Part shown: positions 12,123-23,200 of the stretch, in pieces | Layout of the letters: every line of letters begins with the position of its first letter | Numbering within the stretch: position 1 is the first letter of the stretch | Source of the DNA: Corylus avellana | Lineage: Eukaryota; Streptophyta; Magnoliopsida; Fagales; Betulaceae | DNA: 64,000 nt | NCBI RefSeq assembly: GCF_901000735.1 | Contig: NC_081541.1 | Location: 4,891,021-4,955,020, forward strand | Reading direction: 5' to 3' | Notes under the pieces: model-generated | Seen by the model: only the letters and a program-made list of their open reading frames with translations | Databases searched by the model: none | What the model was told of the DNA's origin: nothing | Made by a program: the position numbers and the translations under genes

Positions 12123-12539
12123 GCTTTGATACCATATTAAATTATCAGTTATCCGAAAAGCTTAAATTGATAAAAAAGATAAACTTAATCACTTAATTAT
12201 TACTTTAACAAGTTCTAACTTAAGGCGTAGGATAAGTGGCAAAATTCTAATAATAAGACATGCAAGACAATTAATTGATCAAGCTTTGAAAGATAGCTAT
12301 CAAAGACTGAAGACTTAAAAAGGATAAGATTATGAACCACATATAAGATGTAGAAACTGACAGACAATAAATTAATCAAGCTTTGAAAGATAGCTATAAA
12401 AGACGAAGACTTAAAAAAGATAGATTATGAACCACATATAAGATGTAGAAACTGACATGAATATTGACCCCAAGTTATAAGTTAGATAGTAAAGGCCACA
12501 TGAAACTGACATGAATATTGACCCATGTAAGTTATTTTG

Positions 12540-12939
12540 TAAAGTCCGTACGAATTACTACACCTTTTGCTATAATTATCTTACAAATTTGATGTGAATT
12601 AAGCTCTTGTTGGATGAAGGGTGAAAATGCTTAATAAATTTCTCAAATTATTAACTCCGACATCATATTTGTTAATAAAAGCTGCAATAATTCTAACAAT
12701 ACTTTTCAAGAATTTAAACTAGTCAAATTCACTAATGCACATCTGTGGAACATTTTTTCCTCGTAAGCTTATCACTACATTTCAAAGATATTGAATGGGA
12801 AATTAAGCAACCTTTGACAACAAACAATCTTTCTAGATATATGCTAAGAGATGTCCAGCTTTCCTTCCATTCCAAACATCAAACTCCCTTCTTGGTTTCC
12901 TTAACATTTGCATCATATCTCTATCTTTGTTCCTCAAAT
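12540..12939 (+). promoter_or_regulatory. Upstream region of copy B
   Basis: This is the conserved pre-gene block ('gtgaaaatgcttaataaatt', 'atttcaaagatattgaatgg', 'tttgacaacaaacaatct'). Unlike D and G it lacks an extended TATATATAT run: it reads 'gatatatgctaagagatgtcc'. The 5' leader phrase 'gatgtccagctttccttcc' is retained. Confidence 0.55.
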
Positions 12940-15923
12940 ATGGAGCGTCCTATCATTCTCAACAACTTCACAATTTCTGTCTCTTGCTTTTGCGCGCTTT
13001 TGTTGTATGCTTCCACACTGAACCCTGTGTTTGCTCTGGAAAATTGTACCTTTCCGGCAATCTTCAACTTTGGAGACTCAAATTCTGATACCGGTGGATT
13101 AGCTGCTGCCTTTATACAACCGACACCCCCTAATGGGGAGACCTTTTTTCACATGCCCGCTGGAAGGGTCTCAGATGGCCGGCTCATTATCGATTTCATG
13201 GGTATGTTATGTTATATGTATAACCTTGATTGTTACCATATATATATATATATATAGACTACTTTCCTCATTAATGGTAGAAATGGTAGAAACTAAAGGC
13301 TGTTTTTTGGTCTGTAAAATATTGCAGACATAGAACACAGTAGATAGATTGAATTAGTAGACCCATCAGATGCACTCATTTTTTATCTCATAGATATTTA
13401 GCAATTTGTCCTTCATATAAACATGATGGAAAAGCAGAATAACCAGGGCAGCATATCCTGCAGAAAACTGTCTAAAAGCAGTACCCCAGAAGAAAACAAA
13501 AAACCATTATGATCCATGGGGTACCAAACTCCCAATCCAGTGTTTTTTTCCACTTCTTGTCAAATCCAAACCTTATATATATATATAGTTTCTTGATGTG
13601 ATGAATTTTTTTTTTTTTTTTTGTGTGGCTGATGAAAGAAGATTGGTCAGTGATGAAGTTGTAGCCAACACTCAATCTAACCTCTCCTTCAAGAGATTAA
13701 CCTATTAGCTGGTAGTGGTGTACGGTCACAATTTTCTATAGTGAGATATCAGCTATGAACCTCCGTTATTAACGGCCTGGGCCATGCTAAAATAACATTG
13801 GCTCATCTCTCTTGCCTGCCATTGGAGCAAGCAGTAACACTGTCAAAGGGTCAAAACTTGCAGTCTAGACCTATTGACTAATCCTCCTCATCACTTGGAT
13901 CCACTTGGCCTACCCTCTTAATTTATTGAGGCCTCAAATTAATTCCCTTTTTTTTTTAATTTATTTATTTTTATGAATAATTCCCATTTTCCTTACATTA
14001 TTAAAGTACATAGATCTAACCCTTCAACCTTAATTGTGTGATTACAGCAAAGAGTGTTGGTCTCCCGTATCTGAGCGCATATCTTGATTCCCTGGGGACT
14101 AACTTTAAGCACGGTGCAAATTTTGCCACGGCTGGCTCTACAATCAGATTGCCAGTAGGAATTATACCCAGAGGTGGATTTAGTCCCTTCTATCTCAACA
14201 TTCAATACTCACATTCAATACTCACAATTTGTGCAATTCAAATCCAAATCACAAACTATAAGTGAAAAAGGTAAATTAGTTCTACCCTCACCCCCACTTT
14301 CTCCATACTAGATTGAAAGAATTTTCTCCGATTCTATTTGAGTAATGTTATATATTACACACTTATTTTACTTGTATTTTACTATGTTGATATGATAGTA
14401 TTCATCAGCTATTGTGATGACGTGGTAGTGCTAATTAGTCATTGATTTTTTATTTTTAAAACAAGGATTGATCCAACATGAGTAATAAAACATGTTGATG
14501 CAACAGTCATAATCAATCTTTGGATCAGTTATTGTTAAAAAAATAAAAAATTCAAGGGTTGGTTATGACTAATATGTCAGCTGTCAGCATTATATGATAG
14601 TTATGCAATAAAAATGCAATTGTTATCATTACTTTTTTTAAAAATGCATGTAAGAATCACATGAATTTTGATCACATTAATTTAATAAATTAGATAAAAA
14701 AATTTGGAGAAAAACTTTATCCATTTAGTTGTTGAGGGTGCTTATAAACATCTATATTATCAACTACCTTTCCGCATTAAGCATGGCCTTTGTTTTTCTT
14801 GCAGGAGGAATATATGCAAATTTAATGCCCAAGAGGGATTATTTTCCAAAAGCTTTATACACATTCGATATCGGTCAGAATGATCTTGGTGAGGGATTCC
14901 GTAGCAACATGACTATAGAGGAAGTCAATGCTTCTGTCCCCGATATAGTCAACAAGTTCTCTACTATTGTTAAGGTAAATTAAGACTATGATTAATCATT
15001 CATAATGGGTTGGCTTGGGCTAGCCCTATTACTCATTTCCCTGTCGGATTTTCAAAGAATTCAGGCAGGGGAAGAAAGAGAGGAATGCGGGTTCTCGGGT
15101 GTTCGAGTAGGGATCTTCATGTTTCTTGGGGTGTGGGACCAACCTACTCGGATTGTATTCTTGGACCTTTACCTTTTTTCTAATTTTCTGTCTAAATTCA
15201 AGCTGAAAATCCCGACCTATTGCTCCTAGGAAATATATTTACTTTTTAAGGCTTAATTAAGAAATAATATTTTAAATGAGGTAATTGGGTTTTGTTTTAT
15301 GATGACGTAGGCAGTATATGATTTGGGAGGTAGATCATTTTGGATCCACAACACTGGACCAATTGGTTGCCTTCCCTATATTTTGGCCAATTTTCGATCA
15401 GCTCAAAGGGACAGCCATGGTTGCGCAAAGCCTTATAATGATGTGGCTCAATATTTCAACTACAAGTTGAAGGAGGCCATAGTTCAGCTCAGGATCGATC
15501 TTCCTTTAGCTGCAATTACACATGTAGACGTTTACTCTGCCAAGTACTCTTTATTCAGCGAACCAAACAAACATGGTAAGCTTTACGTATGAATCACATG
15601 CTCTGAAAATAAACGTTAATGTACGTAAGAATTTTCAAGTGTATAATTTTGGTTGAAAATATGCAGGATTCGAGCTTCCACTTGTTGCTTGTTGTGGGTA
15701 TGGAGGGAAGTACAACTATAGCAATAGTGTTGGGTGTGGAGGAACAATTACAGTTAATGGAAGCCAAATATTTGTGGGTTCATGTGAACACCCCTCAGTC
15801 AGAGTAAATTGGGATGGAGTTCACTACACCGAGGCTGCAAATAAGTTTGTTTTCGACCAAATTTCAACTGGAGCCTTTTCAGATCCACCCATACCCTTGA
15901 CAATGGCATGTCATCATGTTTAG
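12940..15923 (+). pseudogene. GDSL esterase/lipase, copy B (frameshift in exon 2)
   Basis: Exons are 12940-13201, 14048-14270, 14805-14974, 15311-15575 and 15667-15923. Splice sites and other exons match the intact copies, including [17 protein letters not shown] and DGVH. Exon 2 is 223 bases instead of 210 because 'cattcaatactca' is tandemly duplicated (14199-14211 and 14212-14224). The 13-base insertion shifts the frame and brings in TGA at 14263-14265, before the Asn and His blocks, so the product would lack most of the catalytic site. Exons 3-5 have no stop, which implies recent inactivation. Intron 2 holds a MITE-like insert. Confidence 0.85.
14340..14633. mobile_element. MITE-like insert in intron 2 of copy B
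   Basis: The insert runs from 'gagtaatgttatatattaca' to 'tgttatcattac', with short inverted ends (gagtaatg/cattac). It contains 'tgtgatgacgtggtagtgct'. The same insert is in intron 2 of D (about 27843-28136), E (about 34765-35097) and J (about 57577-57905), and in truncated form in G. It is absent from A, H and I, whose intron 2 is only 106-126 bases. No transposase is possible at this size. Confidence 0.6.
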
Positions 15924-16589
15924 TAAAATGCCCACTCAAAAACAAATAAAATAACATGCCCTTGCATGTGACATCATATTTGAAAGATTGATATCAAATA
16001 TTATCAATATAAAGTGTTTAATTAGTTATTATATATATTAATGTCTAATAATTGTAAACCTAGCACAATACATGGAGTAAATATTCAAGGCCAATTACAT
16101 GGACCTATAAATTATTATTTGTTATATTACATGGAGTAATTTGTAATTTAGGCTCACCATAAGGACTAATTTTCAATTTATCACTAACTTTTTTATAAGC
16201 TTACATGACCGTATCTTAATGGTGAAACAAGTTAGGAATCAAAATTTGATAGATAAATTTAATTGCTTAGTTGTTTTGGAAAAAAACTATTCGAGACATG
16301 GAGAGGGTCCTATGGGATAGAACCATAGAATGGACCACTATGAATGTCGTATTCGGATTTGTGGTAGTACGATCTTAAATGCCACATGACTTAATAATAC
16401 TAACTCATAAACATAAATTAATCCAACTCCTACTATACTAATTCCAACTCACTTGACTCTCATGATACTGAATCCTCAATATAACTAATAGTGCTCTCAC
16501 AATCAAGCAATAAGTAAGTATTCAATTCTAGCAATAAGTAAGTATTCAATTCTTGCCTTTTGATGGACTAACAGTATCTATTAATTTCG
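15924..16589. other. 3' flank of copy B
   Basis: This is non-coding and conserved with the flanks of C and D. It includes a short duplication 'agcaataagtaagtattcaattct' (about 16505-16550) not present in C. It ends in the 9-base target TTAATTTCG (16581-16589) used by the foldback element that follows. Confidence 0.6.
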
Positions 16590-17280
16590 GGGAAAAATAT
16601 AAAAATGTCTCTCAAACTATCAGTTGTTTGCAATATAACTCCCTAATGTTCAAAATGTACTAAAGTAGCCCACAAATTACCAAAATGTATCAAAAATGCC
16701 ACCTATTTTTTTATATTCCTATAATATCCTTATTCTTTTAACAAATAAAATAATAAAATAATTGTAAAAAAAAAACAAAAAATTAGTGAAAAAAATGTTT
16801 TTTTGGAATAAATAAATAATTAGTCACTATAGTTGGCCTAAATTACAAATTGCTCCATGTCGTATTAAAGTAAAATCAATGGGCGAATAAAAACAAATTT
16901 TTAACAGAATTTGACTCTAGGGACTAAATTATCTTTTTTTGGAATATCTCAATAACCGTACCTTTGATTTTACTTTAATACGACATAAATAGTCACTGTA
17001 GTTGGCCTAAATTATTTATTTATTTCATTTTATTTTATTTTTTGGTATTTATTCGCCCACTGGTTTTTTTGTATTTTTAAAAAACTTGTTTGTTTTTTTT
17101 TTTTACAATTATTTTATTATTTTATTTGTTAAAAGAATAGGGTTATTATAGGAATATGAAAAAATAAGTGGCCTTTTTGATATATTTTGGTAGTTTGGGG
17201 GCTACTTTAGTACCTTTTGCACAGCAGAGGGCTATATTGCAAATGGCTAGTAGTTTGGGAGGCTTTTTTATTGGAGACTC
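16590..17280. mobile_element. Mutator-like foldback element, copy B flank (691 bp)
   Basis: It is flanked by a perfect 9-bp duplication, TTAATTTCG at 16581-16589 and 17281-17289. The ends are inverted over more than 100 bases: 'tctctcaaactatcag', 'caatataactccctaatgtt' and 'actaaagtagcccacaaatt' on the left mirror 'gtagtttgggggctacttta', 'gggctatattgcaaatgg' and 'tagtttgggaggc' on the right. A 9-bp duplication with long inverted ends is typical of Mutator-like elements. It carries no protein. Paralogous flanks of A and E keep the uninterrupted target. Confidence 0.85.
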
Positions 17281-17375
17281 TTAATTTCGCTGTAAAATGT
17301 TTGGTACGTACAATTTTTTTTCTTTCTTTTTGATTTATATTTTCATTCAATCATATTAAACTTTAAGTTACAATA

Positions 17376-17612
17376 ATGTCTCGATTGAGTGTTTTGAGTC
17401 CCGACCGGTTCCAGGCATTGTTTCGACCAGGTTCTGGCGGTGGTCCGATTGGGTCTCGGCCGATCTTGGCGAGTCCCGACCGGGTCCCGATCTGGTTCTG
17501 GCGATGTCTCAACTATGTCCCGACGGGTGCCAATCAAGTCCCCAACGAGTTTGGGTCAAGTCTCGGTGAAGTCATGTCGGGGTCCTGGAGATGTCTCGAC
17601 TAGGTCTATTAA
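17376..17612. repeat. GC-rich degenerate minisatellite, copy B flank
   Basis: It has the same TCCCGACCGGGT-like core as the copy A block, nearly identical to 21854-22090. The short open frames in both directions here are by-products of the repeat. Confidence 0.7.
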
Positions 17613-17759
17613 TTTGAGAATATAATGCTTAAACTCGGAAAATGGTTTATAGTTTTAAAAAATGGAAACCATTTTTCGGAAATTAAAGAAGTTTTTTTGG
17701 TCAAACCGAAAATATTTTTTGTCGCGCCAAACACTCGAAAATACGAAAAATATTATTTT

Positions 17760-18271
17760 GGATAAAGTCCTTTTAACCTCCTCAAACTACCACTCTAATG
17801 ACAATCTCCCCCCTTCCTCCCCTTCCTCCTCTTCCTCCTCCCTTTAAACTACCAATTATGACAATTTACCCTATAAACTATCTAGACAATGACAATATAC
17901 CATCAATGCTAGTAAAATGACACAATTACTCTTACTAAAATAAAAACAAAATACTAAAACTTAAAAAAAATAAAAAATAAAAAATAGTTTTAAATCAAAA
18001 AAATAAAACTAAACCAGGGTGCCGGACCACTCTCTGCTGCTTTTTTCGCAACCCTTTACTCTGTTGATCTTCGCCATACTCGCAACACAGCCCATTGTTT
18101 CCAAAAAGCCACTCATTTTCGAATGGAACAAGATCATCTCCAATCCATTATGGACTGGAGAATATCCAATTTATGGCTAAGATTTCATCTCATAAATTCT
18201 ATGGCCACAAATGAGACATATATTTCATTAAAATATATATATATATATATACATATATTATTTTAAATTAA
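17760..18271. mobile_element. Left end of a larger TIR-like element, cut by the gap
   Basis: It starts 'ggataaagtccttttaacc' and matches 22238-22750 almost base for base up to the (TA)n run, where the assembly gap begins. It is the same element as the one that holds the pyruvate decarboxylase fragment further right. Its own interior is not assembled here. Confidence 0.6.
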
Positions 18272-18371
18272 NNNNNNNNNNNNNNNNNNNNNNNNNNNNN
18301 NNNNNNNNNNNNNNNNNNNNNNNNNNNNNNNNNNNNNNNNNNNNNNNNNNNNNNNNNNNNNNNNNNNNNNN
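18272..18371. other. Assembly gap, 100 N
   Basis: Exactly 100 unknown bases. The left contig ends in a (TA)n run and the right one begins inside GDSL exon 4, so the true size and even the adjacency are unknown. Confidence 0.99.
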
Positions 18372-18959
18372 CATTTTGGATCCACAACACTGGACCAATT
18401 GGTTGCCTTCCCTATATTTTGGCCAATTTTCAATCAGCTCAAAGGGACAGCCATGGTTGCGCAAAGCCTTATAATGATGTGGCTCAATATTTCAACTACA
18501 AGTTGAAGGAGGCCATAGTTCAGCTCAGGATCGATCTTCCTTTAGCTGCAATTACACATGTAGACGTCTACTCTGCCAAGTACTCTTTATTCAGCGAACC
18601 AAACAAACATGGTAAGCGTTACGTATGAATCACATGCTCTAAATATAAACGTTAATGTACGTAAGAATTTTCAAGTGTATAATTTTGGTTGAAAATATGC
18701 AGGATTCGAGCTTCCACTTGTTGCTTGTTGTGGGTATGGAGGGAAGTACAACTATAGCAATAGTGTTGGGTGTGGAGGAACAATTACAGTTAATGGAAGC
18801 CAAATATTTGTGGGTTCATGTGAACACCCCTCAGTCAAAGTAAATTGGGATGGAGTTCACTACACCGAGGCCGCAAATAAGTTTGTTTTCGACCAAATTT
18901 CAACTGGAGCCTTTTCAGATCCACCCATACCCTTGACAATGGCATGTCATCATGTTTAG
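18372..18959 (+). CDS. GDSL esterase/lipase, copy C (3' part only, cut by gap)
   Basis: What remains is exon 4 from 18372 to 18611 (from SFWIHNTGPIG onward) and exon 5 at 18703-18959, ending TAG. Both are open and nearly identical to copy B, with GPIGCLPY and DGVH present and only a few substitutions, such as Arg to Lys before VNWDG. The missing 5' part is lost in the gap rather than visibly deleted. It may be a paralogue or the other allele of copy B. Confidence 0.75.
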
Positions 18960-19301
18960 TAAAATGCCCACTCAAAAATAAATAAAATAACACGCCCTTG
19001 CATGTGACATCATATTTGAAAGATTGATATCAAATATTATCAATATAAAGTGTTTAATTAGTTATTATATATATATATTAATGTCTAATAATTGTAAACC
19101 TAGCACAATACATGGAGTAAATATTCAAGGCCAATTACATGGACCTATAAATTATTATTTGTTATATTACATTGAGTAATTTGTAATTTAGGCTAACCAT
19201 AAGGACTAATTTTCAATTTATCTCTAACTTTTTTATAAGCTTACATGACCGTATCTTAATGGTGAAACAAGTTAGGAATCAAAATTTGATAGATAAATTT
19301 A

Positions 19302-20758
19302 AGGGAAAAATATAAAAAAGCCCCCCAAACTACCAGCCGTTTTCGATTTAGCCCCTTAATGTTCCAAAAGTGATAAAGTAACCCCTCAAACTACCAAATT
19401 ATTGCATTTTGGCCACTCCGTTAGTCAAAACCGTCAGTTTGGACGGAAACTGCTAAACGACGTCGTTTGTTACGGGTAAGTTACTACAATGCCCTTTTGA
19501 GAAAAATATAAAAAAGCCCCCCAAACTACCAGCCATTTTCATTTTAACCCCCTAATATTCAGAAAGTGATAAAGTAGCCCCCTAACTACCAAACAGTTGC
19601 AATTTGGCTACTCTGTTAGTCATTACTGTCAAATACGATAGAAAATTCAAAACTACGTCGTTTTAACAATGGTAAGTTACTAAAATGCCCTTTTAGGAAA
19701 AAAAAACATATTAAAACAAGCACGCTAAACGGCACCGTTTTTCTTGAAATTAGGGTTTCCTTACACTTACCAAAACGGCACCGTTTTGATAAGTGTTAGG
19801 AATAAAAGAAAAAACCTTAGACCTCATGCAGAAAAAACCCCCAACCCCAGTTTATCTCTCTCCCCCAAACCGCCGGCCACCACGTCGTTCTATCTCCGGC
19901 AACCTTCTCCCTCAAGTGAAAAAAACGCAACACCCCTCTCTCTCTTTCTCTCAAAACCGACTGCCCCTGCCACCACCATCCATCACCGCCGGCCACACCA
20001 TCCACTAGCTACGAAGCGCCACCGAAAAATTCTTACCCATTGTAGAAATCGAACAAAAAAACCACGTTCGTAGATAAACAATACCGATCCGATAACTATA
20101 CCATGAAATACAATAAAAAGATTGAGTTATGGGTAAGATTTACAGGCTGCCGGAGATAGACGACGTGGTGGCCGGCGGTTTTGGGGAGAGAGATAAACTA
20201 GGGTTGGGGGTTTTTTCGTGGGTCACCTGCGTGGGGTCTAGGGTTTTTTCTTTTAATTCCTAACACTTGCCAAAGTGGCGTCATTTTGGTAAGTGTAAGG
20301 AAACCCTAATTTCAAGCAAAACGGCGTCGTTTTGCTTGCTTGTTTTAATATGATTTTTTTTTTCAAAAAGGGCATTTTGGTAACTTACCATTGCCAAAAT
20401 GACGTAGTTTTAAATTTCTCATCATATTTGATGGTAATGAATAACGGAGTGGCCAAATTGCAATTGTTTGGTAGTTTGGGGGCTACTTTATCACTTTCTG
20501 AATATTAGGGGGCTAAAATGAAAAAGGCTGGTAGTTTGGAGGGCTTTTTTATATTTTTCCCAAAAGGGCATTGTAGTAACTTACTCGTAACAAACGACGT
20601 CGTTTTGCTGTTTCCATCTAAACTGACGATTTTGACTAACGGAGTGGCCAAAATGCAATAGTTTGGTAATTTAGGGGGCTACTTTATCACTTTTGAAACA
20701 TTATGGGGCTAAATCGAAAACGACTGGTAGTTTGGGGGGCTTTTTTATATTTTTCCCT
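19302..20758. mobile_element. 1.46-kb long-arm foldback element in copy C flank
   Basis: It is flanked by AAATTTA at 19295-19301 and 20759-20765 (7 bp, or 8 with the adjoining T). The copy B flank has the single uninterrupted target at about 16255. Ends are 'agggaaaaatat' and 'atatttttccct', perfectly inverted. The arms run about 600 bases (about 19302-19905 and 20142-20758) around a short loop. Each arm holds two copies of the outer 'aaaaagccccccaaactacc' segment about 200 bases apart. The inner arm contains 'cggccaccacgtcgttctat', which gives short proline-rich frames that I do not regard as genes. No transposase was seen. Transcription would give a long hairpin RNA. Confidence 0.85.
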
Positions 20759-20765
20759 AAATTTA

Positions 20766-21069
20766 ATTGCTTAGTTGTTTTGGAAAAAAACTATTCAAGA
20801 CATGGAGAGGGTCCTATGGGATAGAACCATAGAATGGACTACTATGAATGTCGGATTCGGATTTGTGGTAGTACGATCTTAAATGCCACATGACTTAATA
20901 ATACTAACTCATAAACATAAATTAATCCAACTCCTACTATACTAATTCCAACTCACTTGACTCTCATGATACTGAATCCTCAATATAACTAATAGTGCTC
21001 TCACAATCAAGCAATAAGTAAGTATTCAATTCTTGCCTTTTGATGGACTAACAGTATATATTAATTTCG
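20766..21069. other. 3' flank of copy C, continued
   Basis: Non-coding, matching 16259-16589 of the copy B flank with few differences. It ends in the TTAATTTCG target (21061-21069). Confidence 0.6.
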
Positions 21070-21759
21070 GGGAAAAATATAAAAATGTCTCTCAAACTAT
21101 CAGTTGTTTGCAATATAGCTCCATAATGTTCAAAATGTACTAAAGTAGCCCACAAATTACCAAAATGTATCAAAAAGGCCACCTATTTTTTTATATTCCT
21201 ATAATATCCTTATTCTTTTAACAAATAAAATAATAAAATAATTGTAAAAAAAAACAAAAAATTAGTGAAAAAAAAATGTTTTTTTGGAATAAATAAATAA
21301 TTAGTCACTATAGTTGGCCTAAATTACAAATTGCTCCATGTCGTATTAAAGTAAAATCAATGGACGAATAAAAACAAATTTTTAACAGAATTTGACTCTA
21401 GGGACTAAATTATCTTTTTTTGGAATATCTCAATAATCGTACCTTTGATTTTACTTTAATACGACATAAATAGTCACTGTAGTTGGCCTAAATTATTTAT
21501 TTATTCCAATTTTTTTTTTTTTTTGGTATTTATTCGCCCACTGGTTTTTTTGTATTTTTAAAAAACTTGTTTGTTTTGTTTTTACAATTATTTTATTATT
21601 TTATTTGTTAAAAGAATAGGGTTATTATAGGAATATGAAAAAATAAGTGGCCTTTTTGATATATTTTGGTAGTTTGGGGGCTACTTTAGTACCTTTTGCA
21701 CAGCAGAGGGCTATATTGCAAATGGCTAGTAGTTTGGGAGGCTTTTTTATTGGAGACTC
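21070..21759. mobile_element. Mutator-like foldback element, copy C flank (690 bp)
   Basis: This is the same insertion as at 16590-17280, with TTAATTTCG on both sides (21061-21069 and 21760-21768). The shared site shows it was inserted before the B/C and D flanks separated. Confidence 0.85.
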
Positions 21760-21853
21760 TTAATTTCGTTGTAAAATGTTTGGTACGTACAATTTTTTTT
21801 CTTTCTTTTTATATATATTTTCATTCAATCATATTAAACTTTAAATTACAATA

Positions 21854-22090
21854 ATGTCTCGATTGAGTGTTTCGAGTCCCGACCGGTTCCAGGCATTGTT
21901 TCGACCAGGTTCTGGCGGTGGTCCGATTGGGTCTCGGCCGATCTTGGCGAGTCCCGACCGGGTCCCGATCTGGTTCTGGCGATGTCTCAACTATGTCCCG
22001 ACAGGTGCCAATCAAGTCCCCAACGAGTTTGGGTCAAGTCTCGGTGAAGTCATGTCGGGGTCCTGGAGATGTCTCGACTAGGTCTATTAA
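21854..22090. repeat. GC-rich degenerate minisatellite, copy C flank
   Basis: Nearly identical to 17376-17612, with a small number of substitutions. Confidence 0.7.
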
Positions 22091-22237
22091 TTTGAGAATA
22101 TGATGCTTAAACTCGGAAAATGGTTTATAGTTTAAAAAAATGGAAACCATTTTTCAGAAATTAAAGAAGTTTTTTTGGTCAAACCGAAAATATTTTCTGT
22201 CGCGCCAAACACTCGAAAATACGAAAAATATTATTTT

Positions 22238-22705
22238 GGATAAAGTCCTTTTAACCTCTTCAAACTACCACTCTAATAACAATCTCCCCCCTTCCTCCCC
22301 TTCCTCCTCTTCCTCCTCCCTTTAAACTACCAATTACGACAATTTACCCTATAAACTATCTAGACAATGACAATGTACCATCAATGCTAGTAAAATGACA
22401 CAATTACTCTTACTAAAATAAAAACAAAATGCTAAAACTTAAAAAAAATAAAATATAAAAAATAGTTTTAAATCAAAAAAATAAAACTAAACCAGGGTGT
22501 CGGACCACTCTCTGCTGCTTTTTTCGCAACCCTTTACTCTGTTGATCTTCGCCATACTCGCAACACAGCCCATTGTTTCCAAAAAGTCACTCATTTTCGA
22601 ATGGAACAGGATCCTCTCCAATCCATTATGGACTGGAGAATATCCAATTTATGGCTAAGATTTCATCTCAGAAATTCTATGGCCACAAATGAGACACATA
22701 TTTCA

Positions 22706-22757
<52 letters not shown>

Positions 22758-23147
22758 AAATTAGAAAAAAAATTAAAAGAGAATGCATGGGGATTGGTTC
22801 CGGCCACCCCAGGCTGTGAAACCACCTACCACCAAAATGGGGGGTGGTAGGAAATACATGATGAAGCCAACCACCCCTTAACTTTCTTTTCTTTTTTTTT
22901 TTCTTAAATTTTATTATTAAATTTTTTTTAATTTAAAATAATATTTTATTATTTTTTAGAACTATTTAAGCCTCACGAGCTTAGGCCCGATTTTGTAGGC
23001 CACTGAACTTGAATCTCTCAACTTTGGATCCCCTTATTAGTTTTCCAACTTTAAATGCCCACATTATATACCCTATGACTACGCTTGAAATTTCAAAAAT
23101 CTTGCATGCAATACTACTGACCCAAAGCGACACGTTTTTGGACATTT

Positions 23148-23200
<53 letters not shown>

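Larger units (their letters stand above)
9696..12500. other. 3' flank of copy A, mixed repeats
   Basis: No gene was seen. The first 600 bases match the 3' flanks of copies B, C, D, E and J. At about 10250 'ctaacaatattaatttcgcc' is the empty target site of the foldback element found behind B, C and D. The GC-rich minisatellite follows (separate entry). The stretch 10640-11570 matches 37380-38337, with poly-T tracts and the 'taaattatcaattatttcaaaag' dispersed repeat. A solo LTR follows (separate entry). At 12240-12480 a segment ending 'accacatataagatgtagaaactgaca' is duplicated in tandem. Confidence 0.6.

Noticed and set aside
12745..12939. In-frame extension of copy B upstream of the chosen ATG, starting at 12745
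   Set aside because: The extra 65 codons would bury the signal peptide, run through the promoter and leader, and are not conserved as protein in the other copies.
15005..15229. A 72-74 codon open frame (MGWLGLALLL..., MGWLRLALLL... in H and I) repeated after exon 3 in copies B, D, H and I
   Set aside because: It lies wholly inside intron 3, between a good donor and acceptor, and is conserved only because the introns were duplicated. In A, E, G and J the same intron is interrupted by stops and indels.
17343..17625. Overlapping Arg/Ser/Gly-rich open frames on both strands (also at 21821 and 30815)
   Set aside because: They arise from the GC-rich minisatellite, which lacks stops in several frames. 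There is no gene structure and no conservation pattern typical of coding DNA.
19744..20073. Proline/serine-rich frames that looked like a small plant protein
   Set aside because: They fall in the arm of a foldback element, and the mirror arm has the same DNA in reverse. No splice or start context was seen.
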